DNA from: RGIG3159 sp034927685
Lineage (GTDB): Bacteria; Bacillota; Clostridia; Oscillospirales; Oscillospiraceae
Reading direction: 5' to 3'
Assembly (NCBI GenBank): GCA_034927685.1
Contig: JAYFPO010000011.1
Coordinates: forward strand, 1-33,345
DNA: 33,345 bases
Within the stretch, counting starts at the first letter, position 1. Each line of letters starts with the position of its first letter. The notes beneath the pieces were generated by a model that ran no database searches, was not told the origin of the DNA, and saw nothing but the letters and a program-made list of their open reading frames with translations. Both the position numbers and the translations under genes were made by a program. Positions 7,451-15,444 of this stretch are shown one piece after another.

Positions 7451-8671
7451 CTGCTGCAGTATCTGGAGAAGGAGGGCGAGGCCGACCTTTTGCCCACCAC
7501 CATCGACAGCTACACGCGCCAGAACCGCTACGAGGAGGCCGAAAACGGCGTCGCGGAGTCCCTCCGGCTGGGCCGCAGTATGCTCAACGGCTTTCCCGCG
7601 GTCAACCACGGCGTGGCGGGCTGCCGCCGCGTCATCGAGAGCGTGCAGGTCCCGGTGCAGGTCCGCCACGGCACGCCCGACGCCCGGCTGCTGACCGAAA
7701 TCGCCTTCGCGGGCGGCTTCACCAGCTACGAGGGCGGCGGCATCTCCTACAACCTGCCCTACTGCAAGAACATCCCCATGGAGCGCACGATCCGCGACTG
7801 GCAGTATGTGGACCGGCTGACCGGCCTCTACGAGGAGCGCGGCGTCTCCATCAACCGCGAGCCCTACGGCCCCCTGACCGGCACGCTGGTGCCGCCCTGC
7901 ATCTCGGGCGCCGTCGCCGTCATCGAGGCGCTGCTGGCCGCGGAGCAGGGCGTCAAAAACATCACCGTCGGCTACGGCCAGTGCGGCAACCTCGTGCAGG
8001 ACATCGCCGCGATCCGGACGCTGGAGGAGCTGACCGACGAGTATCTGCGCAAGTACGGCTACGGCGACGTGACGGTGACGACGGTGCTGCACCAGTGGAT
8101 GGGCGGCTTTCCCGCCGACGAGGCCAAGGCCTTCGGCGTCATCTCCTACGGCAGCGTCATCGCGGCCATGTCCAAGGCCACCAAGGTCATCGTCAAGACC
8201 CCCCACGAGGCCATCGGCATCCCCACGATGGAGGCCAACGCCCAGGGCCTGCGCACCACCAGACAGGTGGTCAACATGCTGGCGGACCAGACCGTTCAGG
8301 ACGTCCGTCTGGAGCAGGAGAAGGAGATCATCCGGCAGGAGACCCGCTGCATCGTGGACAAATGCTTCGAGCTGGGCCAGGGCGATATCGCCGTCGGCGT
8401 CTGCCGGGGCGTGGAGTCCGGCGCGCTGGACGTGCCCTTCGCGCCCTGCCGTGCCAACGCCGGGCTGATGCTGCCCTGCCGCGACAACGAGGGCGCGGTG
8501 CGGATTCTGAACATGGGCCATCTGCCGTTTTCGCAGGCGCTGAAGGATTTCCACGCGGAGAAAATTCAGGAGCGGGCCAAGGCCGAAAAGCGCGAGGCCT
8601 CCTTCCAGATGGTCATCGACGACGTGTACGCCATCGGCAAGGGCCGCATGGTGGGTCGGCCCAGGTATTAA
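7220..8671 (+). CDS. glmE: Glutamate mutase (methylaspartate mutase) epsilon subunit
   Basis: The 483-residue protein has the length of clostridial GlmE. It contains GFPAVNHGVAGCRRVIE, VRHGTPDARLLTEIAFAGG, the substrate-site block TSYEGGGISYNLPYCKNIP, REPYGPLTGTLVPPCISGAV and GYGQCGNLVQDI, all typical of the TIM-barrel catalytic subunit. With two GlmS subunits and adenosylcobalamin it carries out the carbon-skeleton rearrangement of glutamate to 3-methylaspartate. ATG 7220 is preceded by AAGGAGCTGGAATCAA and overlaps the stop of the chimeric remnant. Methylaspartate ammonia-lyase follows after 43 bases. Confidence 0.97.
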   Translation: MDIRNKRIPDGEFAALRQEVLTQWQTGRDVDLDESVAYHKAMPESRIFPKKLCAAKRAGKTLVQPRAGVATIEEHIRLLQYLEKEGEADLLPTTIDSYTRQNRYEEAENGVAESLRLGRSMLNGFPAVNHGVAGCRRVIESVQVPVQVRHGTPDARLLTEIAFAGGFTSYEGGGISYNLPYCKNIPMERTIRDWQYVDRLTGLYEERGVSINREPYGPLTGTLVPPCISGAVAVIEALLAAEQGVKNITVGYGQCGNLVQDIAAIRTLEELTDEYLRKYGYGDVTVTTVLHQWMGGFPADEAKAFGVISYGSVIAAMSKATKVIVKTPHEAIGIPTMEANAQGLRTTRQVVNMLADQTVQDVRLEQEKEIIRQETRCIVDKCFELGQGDIAVGVCRGVESGALDVPFAPCRANAGLMLPCRDNEGAVRILNMGHLPFSQALKDFHAEKIQERAKAEKREASFQMVIDDVYAIGKGRMVGRPRY

Positions 8672-8714
8672 ACATCCCGCGCGGCGGCAATCAATTTGTA
8701 GGGAGGACAGTACC

Positions 8715-9962
8715 ATGAAAATTAAAGACGTTGTCTGTTCCGCGGGGCGGACCGGGTTTTACTTCGACGACCAGCGCGCGATCAAACGGGGCGCGGGCCA
8801 CGACGGCGTGTTCTATCAGGGCGAGCCGGTCACGGAGGGCTTTTCCGCCGTCCGGCAGGCCGGCGAGGCCATCTCCGTGATGCTCGTGCTGGAGGGTGGC
8901 CGGGTCGCCTGGGGCGACTGCGCCGCCGTGCAGTATTCCGGCGCGGGCGGACGCGACCCGCTGTTTCTGGCGAAGGACTTCATCCCCGTCATCGAGCGCT
9001 GCATCAAACCCATGCTCGTCGGCCGGGAGGCAGACGACTTCCGCGGGCTTTGCCGGGAGATGGAGGCGGTCACGGTGGACGGCAGGCGGCTCCACACCGC
9101 CGTCCGCTACGGCGTGTCGCAGGCGATTCTGGACGCGGTGGCGCAGGCGACCGGGCGGCTGATGTGCGAGGTCGTCGCCGACGAGTACGGCTGCGCGGTC
9201 TCCGAGACGCCGATTCCGATTTTCACGCAGTCCGGCGACGACCGCTACGCGGGCGCCGACAAGATGATCCTCAAGGGCGCGCAGGTCCTGCCGCACGCCC
9301 TCATCAACAATGTGGAGACCAAGCTCGGCCCGCACGGCGAGAAGCTGGAGGAGTATGTGGGCTGGCTGCGGGACCGGATTCTGCAAAAGCGCGGCGGCGA
9401 CGACTACTGTCCCGTGCTGCACATCGACGTCTACGGCACCATCGGCGCGGCCTTCGGCAACCAAAATTACAGCGCCATGGCCGACTACCTCGCGAAGCTG
9501 GAGGCAATCGCAAAACCATTCCGCCTGCGGATCGAGGGCCCCATGGACTGCGACAGCGACCGCGAGACCCAGATGACCGCGCTGGCGGGACTGACCAAAG
9601 AGCTGGACGACCGGGGCATCCGGGTGGAGCTGGTGGCCGACGAGTGGTGCAACACGCTGGAGGACGTCCGGCTGTTCGCCGACCGCAGGGCGGGCCATAT
9701 GATTCAGATCAAGACCCCGGACCTCGGCAGCATTCACAACACGATCGAGGCGGTGCTCTACTGCAGGGAAAAGGGCGTCGGCGCGTATCAGGGCGGCACC
9801 TGCAACGAGACGGACCGCAGCGCCCAGGTCTGCGTCCACTGCGCCATGGCGACGCGGCCGGATCAGATCCTCGCGAAGCCCGGCATGGGCGTGGACGAGG
9901 GGTATATGATCGTCTGCAACGAGATGAACCGCATTCTGGCGCTCCGCGCCGCGAGACGGTAA
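8715..9962 (+). CDS. mal: Methylaspartate ammonia-lyase
   Basis: The 415-residue enolase-superfamily enzyme deaminates (2S,3S)-3-methylaspartate to mesaconate. Metal-ligand and catalytic positions are visible: H194 (VLPHALINN), D238 (LHIDVYG), E274 (RIEGPMD), D309 (VADEWCN) and K333 (IQIKTPDLG). The first two fall at the same positions as in the Clostridium tetanomorphum enzyme and the rest within two residues. ATG 8715 follows GGGAGG by a normal distance. It is the last gene of the glm operon and is followed by a long hairpin at 9992-10040. Its product mesaconate is the expected substrate of the hydratase encoded at 1726-3124, which links the two operons. Confidence 0.97.
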   Translation: MKIKDVVCSAGRTGFYFDDQRAIKRGAGHDGVFYQGEPVTEGFSAVRQAGEAISVMLVLEGGRVAWGDCAAVQYSGAGGRDPLFLAKDFIPVIERCIKPMLVGREADDFRGLCREMEAVTVDGRRLHTAVRYGVSQAILDAVAQATGRLMCEVVADEYGCAVSETPIPIFTQSGDDRYAGADKMILKGAQVLPHALINNVETKLGPHGEKLEEYVGWLRDRILQKRGGDDYCPVLHIDVYGTIGAAFGNQNYSAMADYLAKLEAIAKPFRLRIEGPMDCDSDRETQMTALAGLTKELDDRGIRVELVADEWCNTLEDVRLFADRRAGHMIQIKTPDLGSIHNTIEAVLYCREKGVGAYQGGTCNETDRSAQVCVHCAMATRPDQILAKPGMGVDEGYMIVCNEMNRILALRAARR

Positions 9963-9991
9963 TCCGGACCCGGCGGTGGTCAGGACCCGGC

Positions 9992-10040
9992 AGGGCGTGA
10001 AAACAGCTTCCCCGAACAGGGGAAGCTGTTTTCACGCCCT
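9992..10040. terminator. Long perfect hairpin ending the glm operon
   Basis: A 22-bp perfect stem (9992-10013 with 10019-10040) and five-base loop GAACA follow the mal stop by 29 bases. The arm contains AGCTTCCCC/GGGGAAGCT, the core of the type-A repeat hairpin, extended by unique flanks, so a repeat hairpin seems to have become the operon terminator. T runs lie inside the stem, so strength is uncertain. Confidence 0.6.
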
Positions 10041-10060
10041 CGTAAGCCTTCCCCCTTGGG

Positions 10061-10127
10061 GTAGCGCGGAGCGCGCTTTCAATCTAACCGGCTTGCCGGT
10101 GGCAAGTCGGACACCGAACGTCAGGTG
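10061..10127 (+). repeat. Type-N plug, copy 1
   Basis: The segment runs GTAGCGCGGAGCGCGCTTTC, AATCTAA, CCGGCTTGCC-GGT-GGCAAGTCGG, ACACCGAACGTCAGGTG. It replaces the right half of a CCTTCCCC/GGGGAAGG arm hairpin, and the arm resumes with TCGCCG after GGTG. Confidence 0.8.
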
Positions 10128-10356
10128 TCGCCGTAGGCGACGGATGAGGGGCGACGACGGACCCGCCGCGATGTTCGCTTTGTGGCCGTCTCCCACCTCA
10201 TCAGTCATTTGCTGCGCAAATGCCAGCTTCCCCTCAAGGGGAAGCCTTTTTGGTGCGCTCTCGTAAGCCTTCCCCCGAGGGGGAAGGTGTCGCGGCGAAG
10301 CCGTGACGGATGAGGGCGACGACAGAGCTATGACGGATGAGGGGCAGGTTCGTAAT

Positions 10357-10555
10357 GCCCGGATGTGTGGGAATGCCTCCGGCGGCTGGCTTTCTGTTCG
10401 CGCAGAAAGCCAGGAAAGACGCGTACCCGGGCTCCGATAAAAGTCGCCCGGGGGATGCGGTGCGGACAGGCAGGCATCCGAAGAAAAGCTGCCTCCCGCC
10501 AATCTTCCCACCGCCGCGCACGCTGCGCTACCGCGCGGCGGCTCCGTTTTTCTGG
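10357..10555 (+). repeat. Type-D long-core repeat, copy 2
   Basis: It has the full D architecture: stem GGCTTTCTG/CAGAAAGCC, CCCGGGC-TCCGATAAAAGTC-GCCCGGG, GGATGCGGTGCGGACA, and a terminal hairpin CCGCCGCGC/GCGCGGCGG followed by CTCCGTTTTTC. The left flank is a type-A arm and the right flank a short core plus inverted arm. Confidence 0.85.
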
Positions 10556-10623
10556 AAGGGCGGCGAAGCGCGGATTTTCGATTTGTGGCCGTCTCCCACC
10601 TCATCAGTCAGCTTCGCTGACAG

Positions 10624-10688
10624 CTGACGTTCGGAGTCCGGCTTGCCACCGGCAAGCCGGTTGGATCTGAAAGCGCGCTTCGCGCTAC
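10624..10688 (-). repeat. Type-N plug, copy 2
   Basis: Inverted copy of the roughly 66-bp plug, reading on minus from GTAGCGCGAAGCGCGC to ACGTCAG. It occupies the right arm of a composite that follows type-D copy 2. Confidence 0.8.
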
Positions 10689-10714
10689 CCTCAAGGGGAA
10701 GCCTTTCGGCGCGG

Positions 10715-11149
10715 CTACGCCTTGCCGGTGGAGCCGAAGCCGCCGCGGTCGGCGGCGGTCAGGTGCTCGCACTCCAGAAACCGCAGCTTCGGCTGGTTCT
10801 CCACAATGCGGAACTGGCAGATGCGGTCGCCCGCCTCAATCACGGCGTCCCGCGTCGCGAGCGCCGGCAGCTTCCACTCGTCGCCGTCGCCGCAGAACGC
10901 GTGGTCCACCACGCCCATCGAATTGGTCTGCAAAATCCCCCAGGTCTTGAAGGTGGAGGAACGCGGCACAATGTGCGCCTCATAGCCCGCGGGCAGCTCC
11001 ATGGCCACCCCCAGCGGGATCATCCGGAACTCCCCGGCTTTCAGCTCGGTCCGCTCCGCGCAGCGCAGGTCGATCCAGTCGGATTTCCCGTCGATATAGC
11101 GGAGCCGCTCCGTGCTTTCTGAAAAATAGCGAATCTTGATTTCCTGCAT
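10715..11149 (-). CDS. dut: dUTP diphosphatase (dUTPase)
   Basis: The 144-residue protein has the five motifs of trimeric dUTPases: WIDLRCAERTEL (motif 1), PRSSTFKTWG (motif 2), MGVVDHAFCGD (motif 3), ICQFRIVEN (motif 4) and the C-terminal GGFGSTGKA (motif 5). It hydrolyses dUTP to dUMP and pyrophosphate, keeping uracil out of DNA. ATG 11149 is used because AGGA and GGAGG lie directly upstream; longer frames add an arginine/serine-rich segment with no homology. It is downstream of the DUF2804 gene in the same direction and could be cotranscribed. It lies next to, but outside, the phage cassette, and phages often carry dut, so a phage origin is possible but not shown. Confidence 0.95.
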   Translation of the reverse strand: MQEIKIRYFSESTERLRYIDGKSDWIDLRCAERTELKAGEFRMIPLGVAMELPAGYEAHIVPRSSTFKTWGILQTNSMGVVDHAFCGDGDEWKLPALATRDAVIEAGDRICQFRIVENQPKLRFLECEHLTAADRGGFGSTGKA

Positions 11150-11211
11150 ATTGTCCTTTCCTCCCGCCGACCGGGAACCGCTTGCAGCGGCGCGGGGCCG
11201 CGAGGCGGAAG

Positions 11212-12243
11212 TTACCATTTATTCTCGACCTGTTCCGCAAAGCCGATCAGGTCGCGGAAGCTTAGCGCCGTGCCGTCGTCCAGCACCGCCCTGCCGGAAA
11301 ACCGGCCGAATACCTGGTGCTGGTCCGATTTCAGTACGCCAAAATCCGTGCAGGCGGCCCGGTCCAGAATGGGGACAAAGTCCATCGCCAGCCGATGGTC
11401 ACCGTCGTGAAATTTCCAGGGGGAGAGGTAGTCCGCTTTCCCGTCCCGCGCGGGGATCTCAAAGACGACGTTTCCCAGTTTGTGGGCCTTGCCGCCAAAA
11501 AAGAGCATGTTTTCCGTCGCCGCGGCGGTGTCGCCGAAGCCATAGCCCAGGTTGAACCCGAACGGAATGCCCCCGAGCTGGGCGGAGAGACTGCTCCAGT
11601 ACCAGGTGTTGTGGTAGGTCCAGACGCCGCGGCCCCAGTCCAGAACCGCAAAGGTATCCTCCGGCCGGAATTCGCAGTACTGCGGCCCAACCTGCACGAA
11701 GCCCTCGGCCCGCATACAGTTGATTTTCTGGTTCAGGTAAAACCGGCCCGGCTTCTGAAACGGCGTCGCGATGACCATCGATTCCTCCGGCTCCTGCGTC
11801 AGGATCAGCTCCCCCGCGATGAGGGCCTCGCCCTGGAACCGCTGCATCTTGAAGCGCAGAATGCGGCGGTCTTTCTCCCTGCGGAAGGACAGGCTGTGCT
11901 GCCGGCCCTGGGAGACGGTGTCGGCGTCCCGGTCGGGCGTGTCCGGCAGGCCCGTCCTGCCCAGCGGCAGCAGGCGCATCTGGCTTTTCGTGATCTGCCA
12001 ACGCTCCCGAAAATCCAGGAACGTGACCGAGTCCAGGCCCATGTAGCCGTTGTCCGCGATGGTCAGCGCGACGCCATAGCGGTCGTTTCCGACGTAGTAG
12101 TAGTCCCACTCCTTCACCAGGGCCTTTGGCGCCTTGATGTCGTCGCGGCGGTAGGAAAAAAGCATGTGTTTGGCGAAGCCCGGCTCCGTCAGGTTGCCGT
12201 TTTGGTCCAGCAGGGACGTTTGTTTTTTGATTTCATGCTGCAT
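11212..12243 (-). CDS. DUF2804-family protein
   Basis: The 343-residue protein resembles the DUF2804 family in length and in blocks such as KEWDYYYVGND near the start, DWGRGVWTYHNTWYWSSLS (about 203-221), FGFNLGYGFGD (about 228-238), ENMLFFGGKAHKL and KFHDGDHRLAMDFVP. The family is lipocalin-like in appearance and of unknown biochemical function. No signal peptide or membrane segment is seen. ATG 12243 is preceded by GGAGG with a seven-base spacer; the frame extends six codons further to 12261. It sits between a PAP2 phosphatase gene and dut, all on minus. The family call is from recognition of conserved blocks. Confidence 0.8.
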   Translation of the reverse strand: MQHEIKKQTSLLDQNGNLTEPGFAKHMLFSYRRDDIKAPKALVKEWDYYYVGNDRYGVALTIADNGYMGLDSVTFLDFRERWQITKSQMRLLPLGRTGLPDTPDRDADTVSQGRQHSLSFRREKDRRILRFKMQRFQGEALIAGELILTQEPEESMVIATPFQKPGRFYLNQKINCMRAEGFVQVGPQYCEFRPEDTFAVLDWGRGVWTYHNTWYWSSLSAQLGGIPFGFNLGYGFGDTAAATENMLFFGGKAHKLGNVVFEIPARDGKADYLSPWKFHDGDHRLAMDFVPILDRAACTDFGVLKSDQHQVFGRFSGRAVLDDGTALSFRDLIGFAEQVENKW

Positions 12244-12333
12244 ACGGAGGCCTCCTTCCAAAAAATACGATTCCAGTTCCGACCGATGGGGGATGCGCGG
12301 AGAAGATAGCCGCGGGGATTGCGCAGCCCGGTC

Positions 12334-13263
12334 TCACACGGACCTGCCGCGCCCCGCGCCGAGGCGGGAAAACCAGGGGAAGGTCGCGGGCCAGCCCGCG
12401 GCCGCGAACAGCACCACCAGGCCGTAGCGGACGGCGTCGGCGGGGTATGCCGGGAGCGCCGCCAGCAGCAGCGGCTTCAGCCCGGCCTTGAGGCTGAGCA
12501 GCAGCGCGAGCCCCAACACGGCCTTGAGAATCTGCGCCCACCAGACGGCCTTGACCTCGAAGCGGAGATACCGGCGGTCGATCGCCCGGGCGGCCAGCAG
12601 GCCGAGCAGACTGCCAAACAGCGTATAGGCGTTCTTGACGCCGGATTGCAGGTTGTCCGCGTCCACGTCGGCGGGGAAGGGGTAATAGGTGACGAAGGCA
12701 AGGTAGAGCTGGCCAACGGTCAGCAGGACGAGCAGCAGGCGGTCCAGCACCTGGGGCGTTTCGTCGGTCTTTTTCAGGACGGGCAGCAGGCAGATCGCCA
12801 GCGCCAGCGCGAGGACATAGGACACGCCCACGTCCAGCGGCGTGTGGCAGCCGAGGTACATCCGGGAAAACGGCACCAGCACCATCAGCGCGACGGCGGC
12901 CGCCCGCAGCCACGTTTTTTTCGTCGTCAGCAGCAGGCAGGTCATCGTGCCGACCACGTTCTGCGTGTGGCCGGAGGGGAAGGAGTAGCCGGTCGCGGCG
13001 GCGCGGGCGCTCTCCACGATCGTGAAGTCCGGGTCCAGCACCCAGGGCCGGGGAATCCGGAACAGAAGCTTGAGGGTCTGGTTGCAGATCGTCCCGAGGA
13101 AGCCGACCGCCAGAATGTAGTAGCCGTCCCGTTTGCTGACGCACCAGAACACCGTGATGGCCACTACCAGGAACACCAGCTCGTCGCCGCAGTAGGTGAT
13201 GTACGAAAAGAAGCTGTTCCAAAACGGGGTGCGAAGCCCCTCCAACATGCGAAGAAAGTCCAA
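12334..13263 (-). CDS. PAP2-family membrane phosphatase
   Basis: The 309-residue protein has six or more hydrophobic segments and the three PAP2 signature blocks: KLLFRIPRP (motif 1), PSGHTQN (motif 2) and SRMYLGCHTPLDV (motif 3, with catalytic His and Asp). Such enzymes dephosphorylate lipid phosphates such as undecaprenyl pyrophosphate or phosphatidate at the membrane. The TTG at 13263 is preferred as start. A run of G (complement of 13271-13277) lies seven bases upstream, and the only -10 box (13295-13300) would place transcription start below the alternative ATG at 13293. The C-terminal 60 residues are hydrophobic and less conserved. DUF2804 and dut follow on the same strand. Confidence 0.88.
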   Translation of the reverse strand: MDFLRMLEGLRTPFWNSFFSYITYCGDELVFLVVAITVFWCVSKRDGYYILAVGFLGTICNQTLKLLFRIPRPWVLDPDFTIVESARAAATGYSFPSGHTQNVVGTMTCLLLTTKKTWLRAAAVALMVLVPFSRMYLGCHTPLDVGVSYVLALALAICLLPVLKKTDETPQVLDRLLLVLLTVGQLYLAFVTYYPFPADVDADNLQSGVKNAYTLFGSLLGLLAARAIDRRYLRFEVKAVWWAQILKAVLGLALLLSLKAGLKPLLLAALPAYPADAVRYGLVVLFAAAGWPATFPWFSRLGAGRGRSV

Positions 13264-13294
13264 ATGACGTCCCCCCCTTGTACAAGCTGCCATG

Positions 13295-13323
13295 ATTATA
13301 GCAGATGCCGCGGACGGAGAAAA
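13295..13323 (-). promoter_or_regulatory. Promoter of the PAP2 gene
   Basis: On minus, TATAAT (13300-13295) is a perfect -10 box with a poor -35 (TTTTCT, 13323-13318) at 17 bases. It is back to back with the plus-strand promoter at 13332-13360. Confidence 0.45.
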
Positions 13324-13331
13324 GAGAAACC

Positions 13332-13360
13332 TTGCTTTTCGGGCAAAAGGTTTTTATACT
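13332..13360 (+). promoter_or_regulatory. Promoter of the TIGR04255-type gene
   Basis: TTGCTT (13332-13337), 17 bases, TATACT (13355-13360), with AAGGAG and ATG 13391 following about 20-30 bases downstream. Confidence 0.6.
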
Positions 13361-13390
13361 AGAGAGAAAAGGCACAAAGGAGCGGTTCCA

Positions 13391-14170
13391 ATGTTTCACA
13401 GGGAAGAGAGCGCGTTTTATCAAAACAATCAGATCGTGAACGTCATTTGCCAGCTGCGGTTTCCGACGATCCTCGCGATCGGCGCAAAAGCGCCGTTCGA
13501 GTTTCAGGACGCCGTGCGGAAGGAGTATCCGCAGTATCAGCTCAAAAAGGAGCAGCCCGCGCCGAAGCTGGTCAACCGCGGCGGCGTCATCACGCCGGAA
13601 AAGCAGGAGTTGATCCTGAACCACACCTTCTCCACGGCCGACGGCGGCTGGACCCTGAACCTGACGAGCGGGTTCATCGCCCTGTCCACGACGCAGTACG
13701 AGGACTGGGAGACCTTTGCCCACCGGCTGGACTGGGCGCTCGCGGCGTTTTTTGCCATCTACCAGCCCGCCTATTTTGAGCGGATCGGGCTGCGGTATAT
13801 CAACGGCTTTTCCAAACGGGAGCTGGGCGCGGAGCAGCTGCGGTGGAGCGACCTGCTGGAGCCGGCCTTCACGGGTCTGATGGCCGAAGAGGACGTGCAG
13901 GAGGGCGATTTCAGCCGCTGCACCCAGGACGCGGAGCTTCGCATTCGCGGCGGCTGCCGGGCGAAGATCCATACGGGGCCGGGCCTGGTCAAGCACGGCG
14001 GCGTGCAGGAGAAGGAGCCGCGGTATATTCTGGACCTGGACGTGTCGATGGCGGGGCAGGTGCAGCTGACGCTGCTGACGGGCGCGCTGCAGACGGTCCA
14101 CCAGAACGCGGTGAGCCTCTTCCGCGGCGCGATCACCGACGAGCTGCACGACGCCATGGACCCCCGGTAG
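13391..14170 (+). CDS. TIGR04255-family protein of unknown function
   Basis: The 259-residue protein fits the sporadically distributed TIGR04255 family. It has an N-terminal QIVNVICQLRFPTILAIGAK block, a central LNLTSGFIALSTTQYEDWETF followed by HRLDWALAAFFAIYQPAYFERIGLRYIN, and a C-terminal SLFRGAITDELHDAMDP. The last is the usual LF...T..L...M ending. No catalytic motif or membrane segment is evident. ATG 13391 has AAAGGAG upstream at eight bases and its own promoter at 13332-13360. It is monocistronic, divergent from the PAP2 gene and followed by a strong terminator. Members of this family are patchily distributed, consistent with horizontal spread; the function is not known to me. Confidence 0.78.
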   Translation: MFHREESAFYQNNQIVNVICQLRFPTILAIGAKAPFEFQDAVRKEYPQYQLKKEQPAPKLVNRGGVITPEKQELILNHTFSTADGGWTLNLTSGFIALSTTQYEDWETFAHRLDWALAAFFAIYQPAYFERIGLRYINGFSKRELGAEQLRWSDLLEPAFTGLMAEEDVQEGDFSRCTQDAELRIRGGCRAKIHTGPGLVKHGGVQEKEPRYILDLDVSMAGQVQLTLLTGALQTVHQNAVSLFRGAITDELHDAMDPR

Positions 14171-14459
14171 GCGCGGTAAAGTTGGCGCGGTAAAACAGGG
14201 CTTCCCCTCGGGGGAAGCCTTTTTTGATGCGCTTGCCTTCCCCCGAGGGGGAAGGTGGCACGGCGAAGTCGTGGCGGATGAGGGGCCCCCGTATGCCTTC
14301 CCCCGAGGGGGAAGGTGGCACGGCGAAGCCGTGACGGATGAGGGGGCGACGACAGACCAGGCGCAAATTTCGCTTTGTGCCCGTCTCCCACCTCATCAGT
14401 CATTTGCTGCGCAAATGCCAGCTTCCCCTCCGAGGGGAAGCCTTCCGGGAGCACGGGAA
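14171..14459. repeat. Type-A repeat block after the TIGR04255-type gene
   Basis: A short duplication (GGCGCGGTAAA at 14170-14180 and 14184-14194) is followed by type-A left arms at about 14226-14285 and 14295-14345. A short core and an inverted right arm ending near 14440 complete the composite. No gene is supported. Confidence 0.8.
14199..14225 (+). terminator. Terminator of the TIGR04255-type gene
   Basis: GGCTTCCCC-TCG-GGGGAAGCC followed by TTTTTT is a classical rho-independent terminator made from the type-A arm hairpin. Confidence 0.85.
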
Positions 14460-14492
14460 AGCGCCTTCCCCCGAGGGGGAAAGCGCTTTTTT
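14460..14492. terminator. Terminator between convergent transcription units
   Basis: AGCGCCTTCCCCC / GGGGGAAAGCGCT forms a stem with one C/A mismatch, with a T run on plus at 14487-14492 and A run partner on minus. It borders the stop of the minus-strand amidase gene and probably ends transcripts from both sides. Confidence 0.7.
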
Positions 14493-15444
14493 ATACCCGC
14501 TCCGTATAGCGGAGACTGATCCAGCCGTCACGGCCGGACTGGTAGGCCTTCAGCAGCCCCCAGCCGTCCTGCTCCTCCACGACGGTGTAGGCACCGCCCT
14601 TCGGCACCGCCATGGCCACGCCATAGTCGGTCCCCGGGCCTCTGCGGACGTTCAGGCCGCTCTGCGCGGTCACCCGCACCAGATAGCCGAGCGGGTAGAC
14701 CTGAATCCCGTTCTCGTCAAACACCGCATAGCCATCCTTGCAGGCCGCCTTGGCGAAGCTGAGGTTCGTAAACGCGCCGATCTGACCGGCGGGATCGTCC
14801 CACGTCTTGCGGACGCGGTACAGGGCGCCGATCTTCTGCGCTGCGTCCGCTGCCACCGCAGCGGCGGACGTGCTTCCCGCGGCCGCAGCCGCGCTGGTGG
14901 TCATGGCCGCTCGGACGTCCCGCCGCAGCTGCAGCAGGCTGAGGCCCATTCCCAGGCCGTTCCAGAGATGCTCCGGGTCCACATGGTCCGTGTCGCTCAT
15001 GCCCTGCTTCGTGATTTCCCCGTGGGTCCAGATCGCCACGTTCGGGTCCCAGCCATGCGCTGTGCAGAGCGCCGCGAGCAGCCAGACCGCGTTTTGGTAG
15101 GCCACCGCCGCGTACGTCTGCGCCGCGCCCAGATCGAGAATCTTGAAGGCCGCGCCGCTCGTATATTGGATCGCGGACGGCTCGCACATCTCCACACTCA
15201 GAAACCGTGCGTTTCCGGGACTGCCCACATGCCAGCATTTGTAGGCGTCCGGCATACAGTGGTAGATCACCTCGTCATCCACGACGTAGTGGACGACATA
15301 TGGGCTCGCGTCCCGGTCCCAGTAGTCCCGCAGCACCTTCGCCGCAGGCTGCGGCGTACCGATCGAGTGCAGCACGACGCCCTCGGGCGACAGGGGTTCC
15401 GCCGCCTTGTAGCGGCGGTTGCCCGTGCAGTACGACTCTATCAT
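14491..15444 (-). CDS. Phage endolysin: N-acetylmuramoyl-L-alanine amidase with C-terminal SH3 domain
   Basis: The 317-residue protein starts with an Amidase_2/PGRP-type domain (about 1-165). Likely zinc ligands and nearby conserved residues lie in VVLHSIGT, YKCWHVGSPGNARFLSVEMC and IWTHGEITKQGMSDTDHVDP. An Ala-rich linker (about 185-205) follows, then a repeat-like segment YRVRKTWDDPAGQIGAFTNL often seen in Clostridia lysins. Residues about 255-317 form a bacterial SH3 domain (GLNVRRGPGTDYGV, GWGLLK, GWISLRYTERV). It cuts the glycan-peptide amide bond for lysis. ATG 15444 overlaps the holin stop (ATGA), so the two lysis genes are coupled. This is the last gene of the phage cassette. Confidence 0.9.
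   Translation of the reverse strand: MIESYCTGNRRYKAAEPLSPEGVVLHSIGTPQPAAKVLRDYWDRDASPYVVHYVVDDEVIYHCMPDAYKCWHVGSPGNARFLSVEMCEPSAIQYTSGAAFKILDLGAAQTYAAVAYQNAVWLLAALCTAHGWDPNVAIWTHGEITKQGMSDTDHVDPEHLWNGLGMGLSLLQLRRDVRAAMTTSAAAAAGSTSAAAVAADAAQKIGALYRVRKTWDDPAGQIGAFTNLSFAKAACKDGYAVFDENGIQVYPLGYLVRVTAQSGLNVRRGPGTDYGVAMAVPKGGAYTVVEEQDGWGLLKAYQSGRDGWISLRYTERV

Larger units (their letters stand above)
10041..10714. repeat. Intergenic block of modular repeats between mal and dUTPase
   Basis: No gene is supported. In order it has a type-A arm interrupted by a type-N plug (10061-10127), a short core, an inverted right arm ending GGGGAAGCCTTTTTGG near 10245, another type-A arm, a type-D core (10357-10555), and a right arm carrying an inverted type-N plug (10624-10688). 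The last arm touches the stop of the minus-strand dUTPase gene. Confidence 0.85.
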
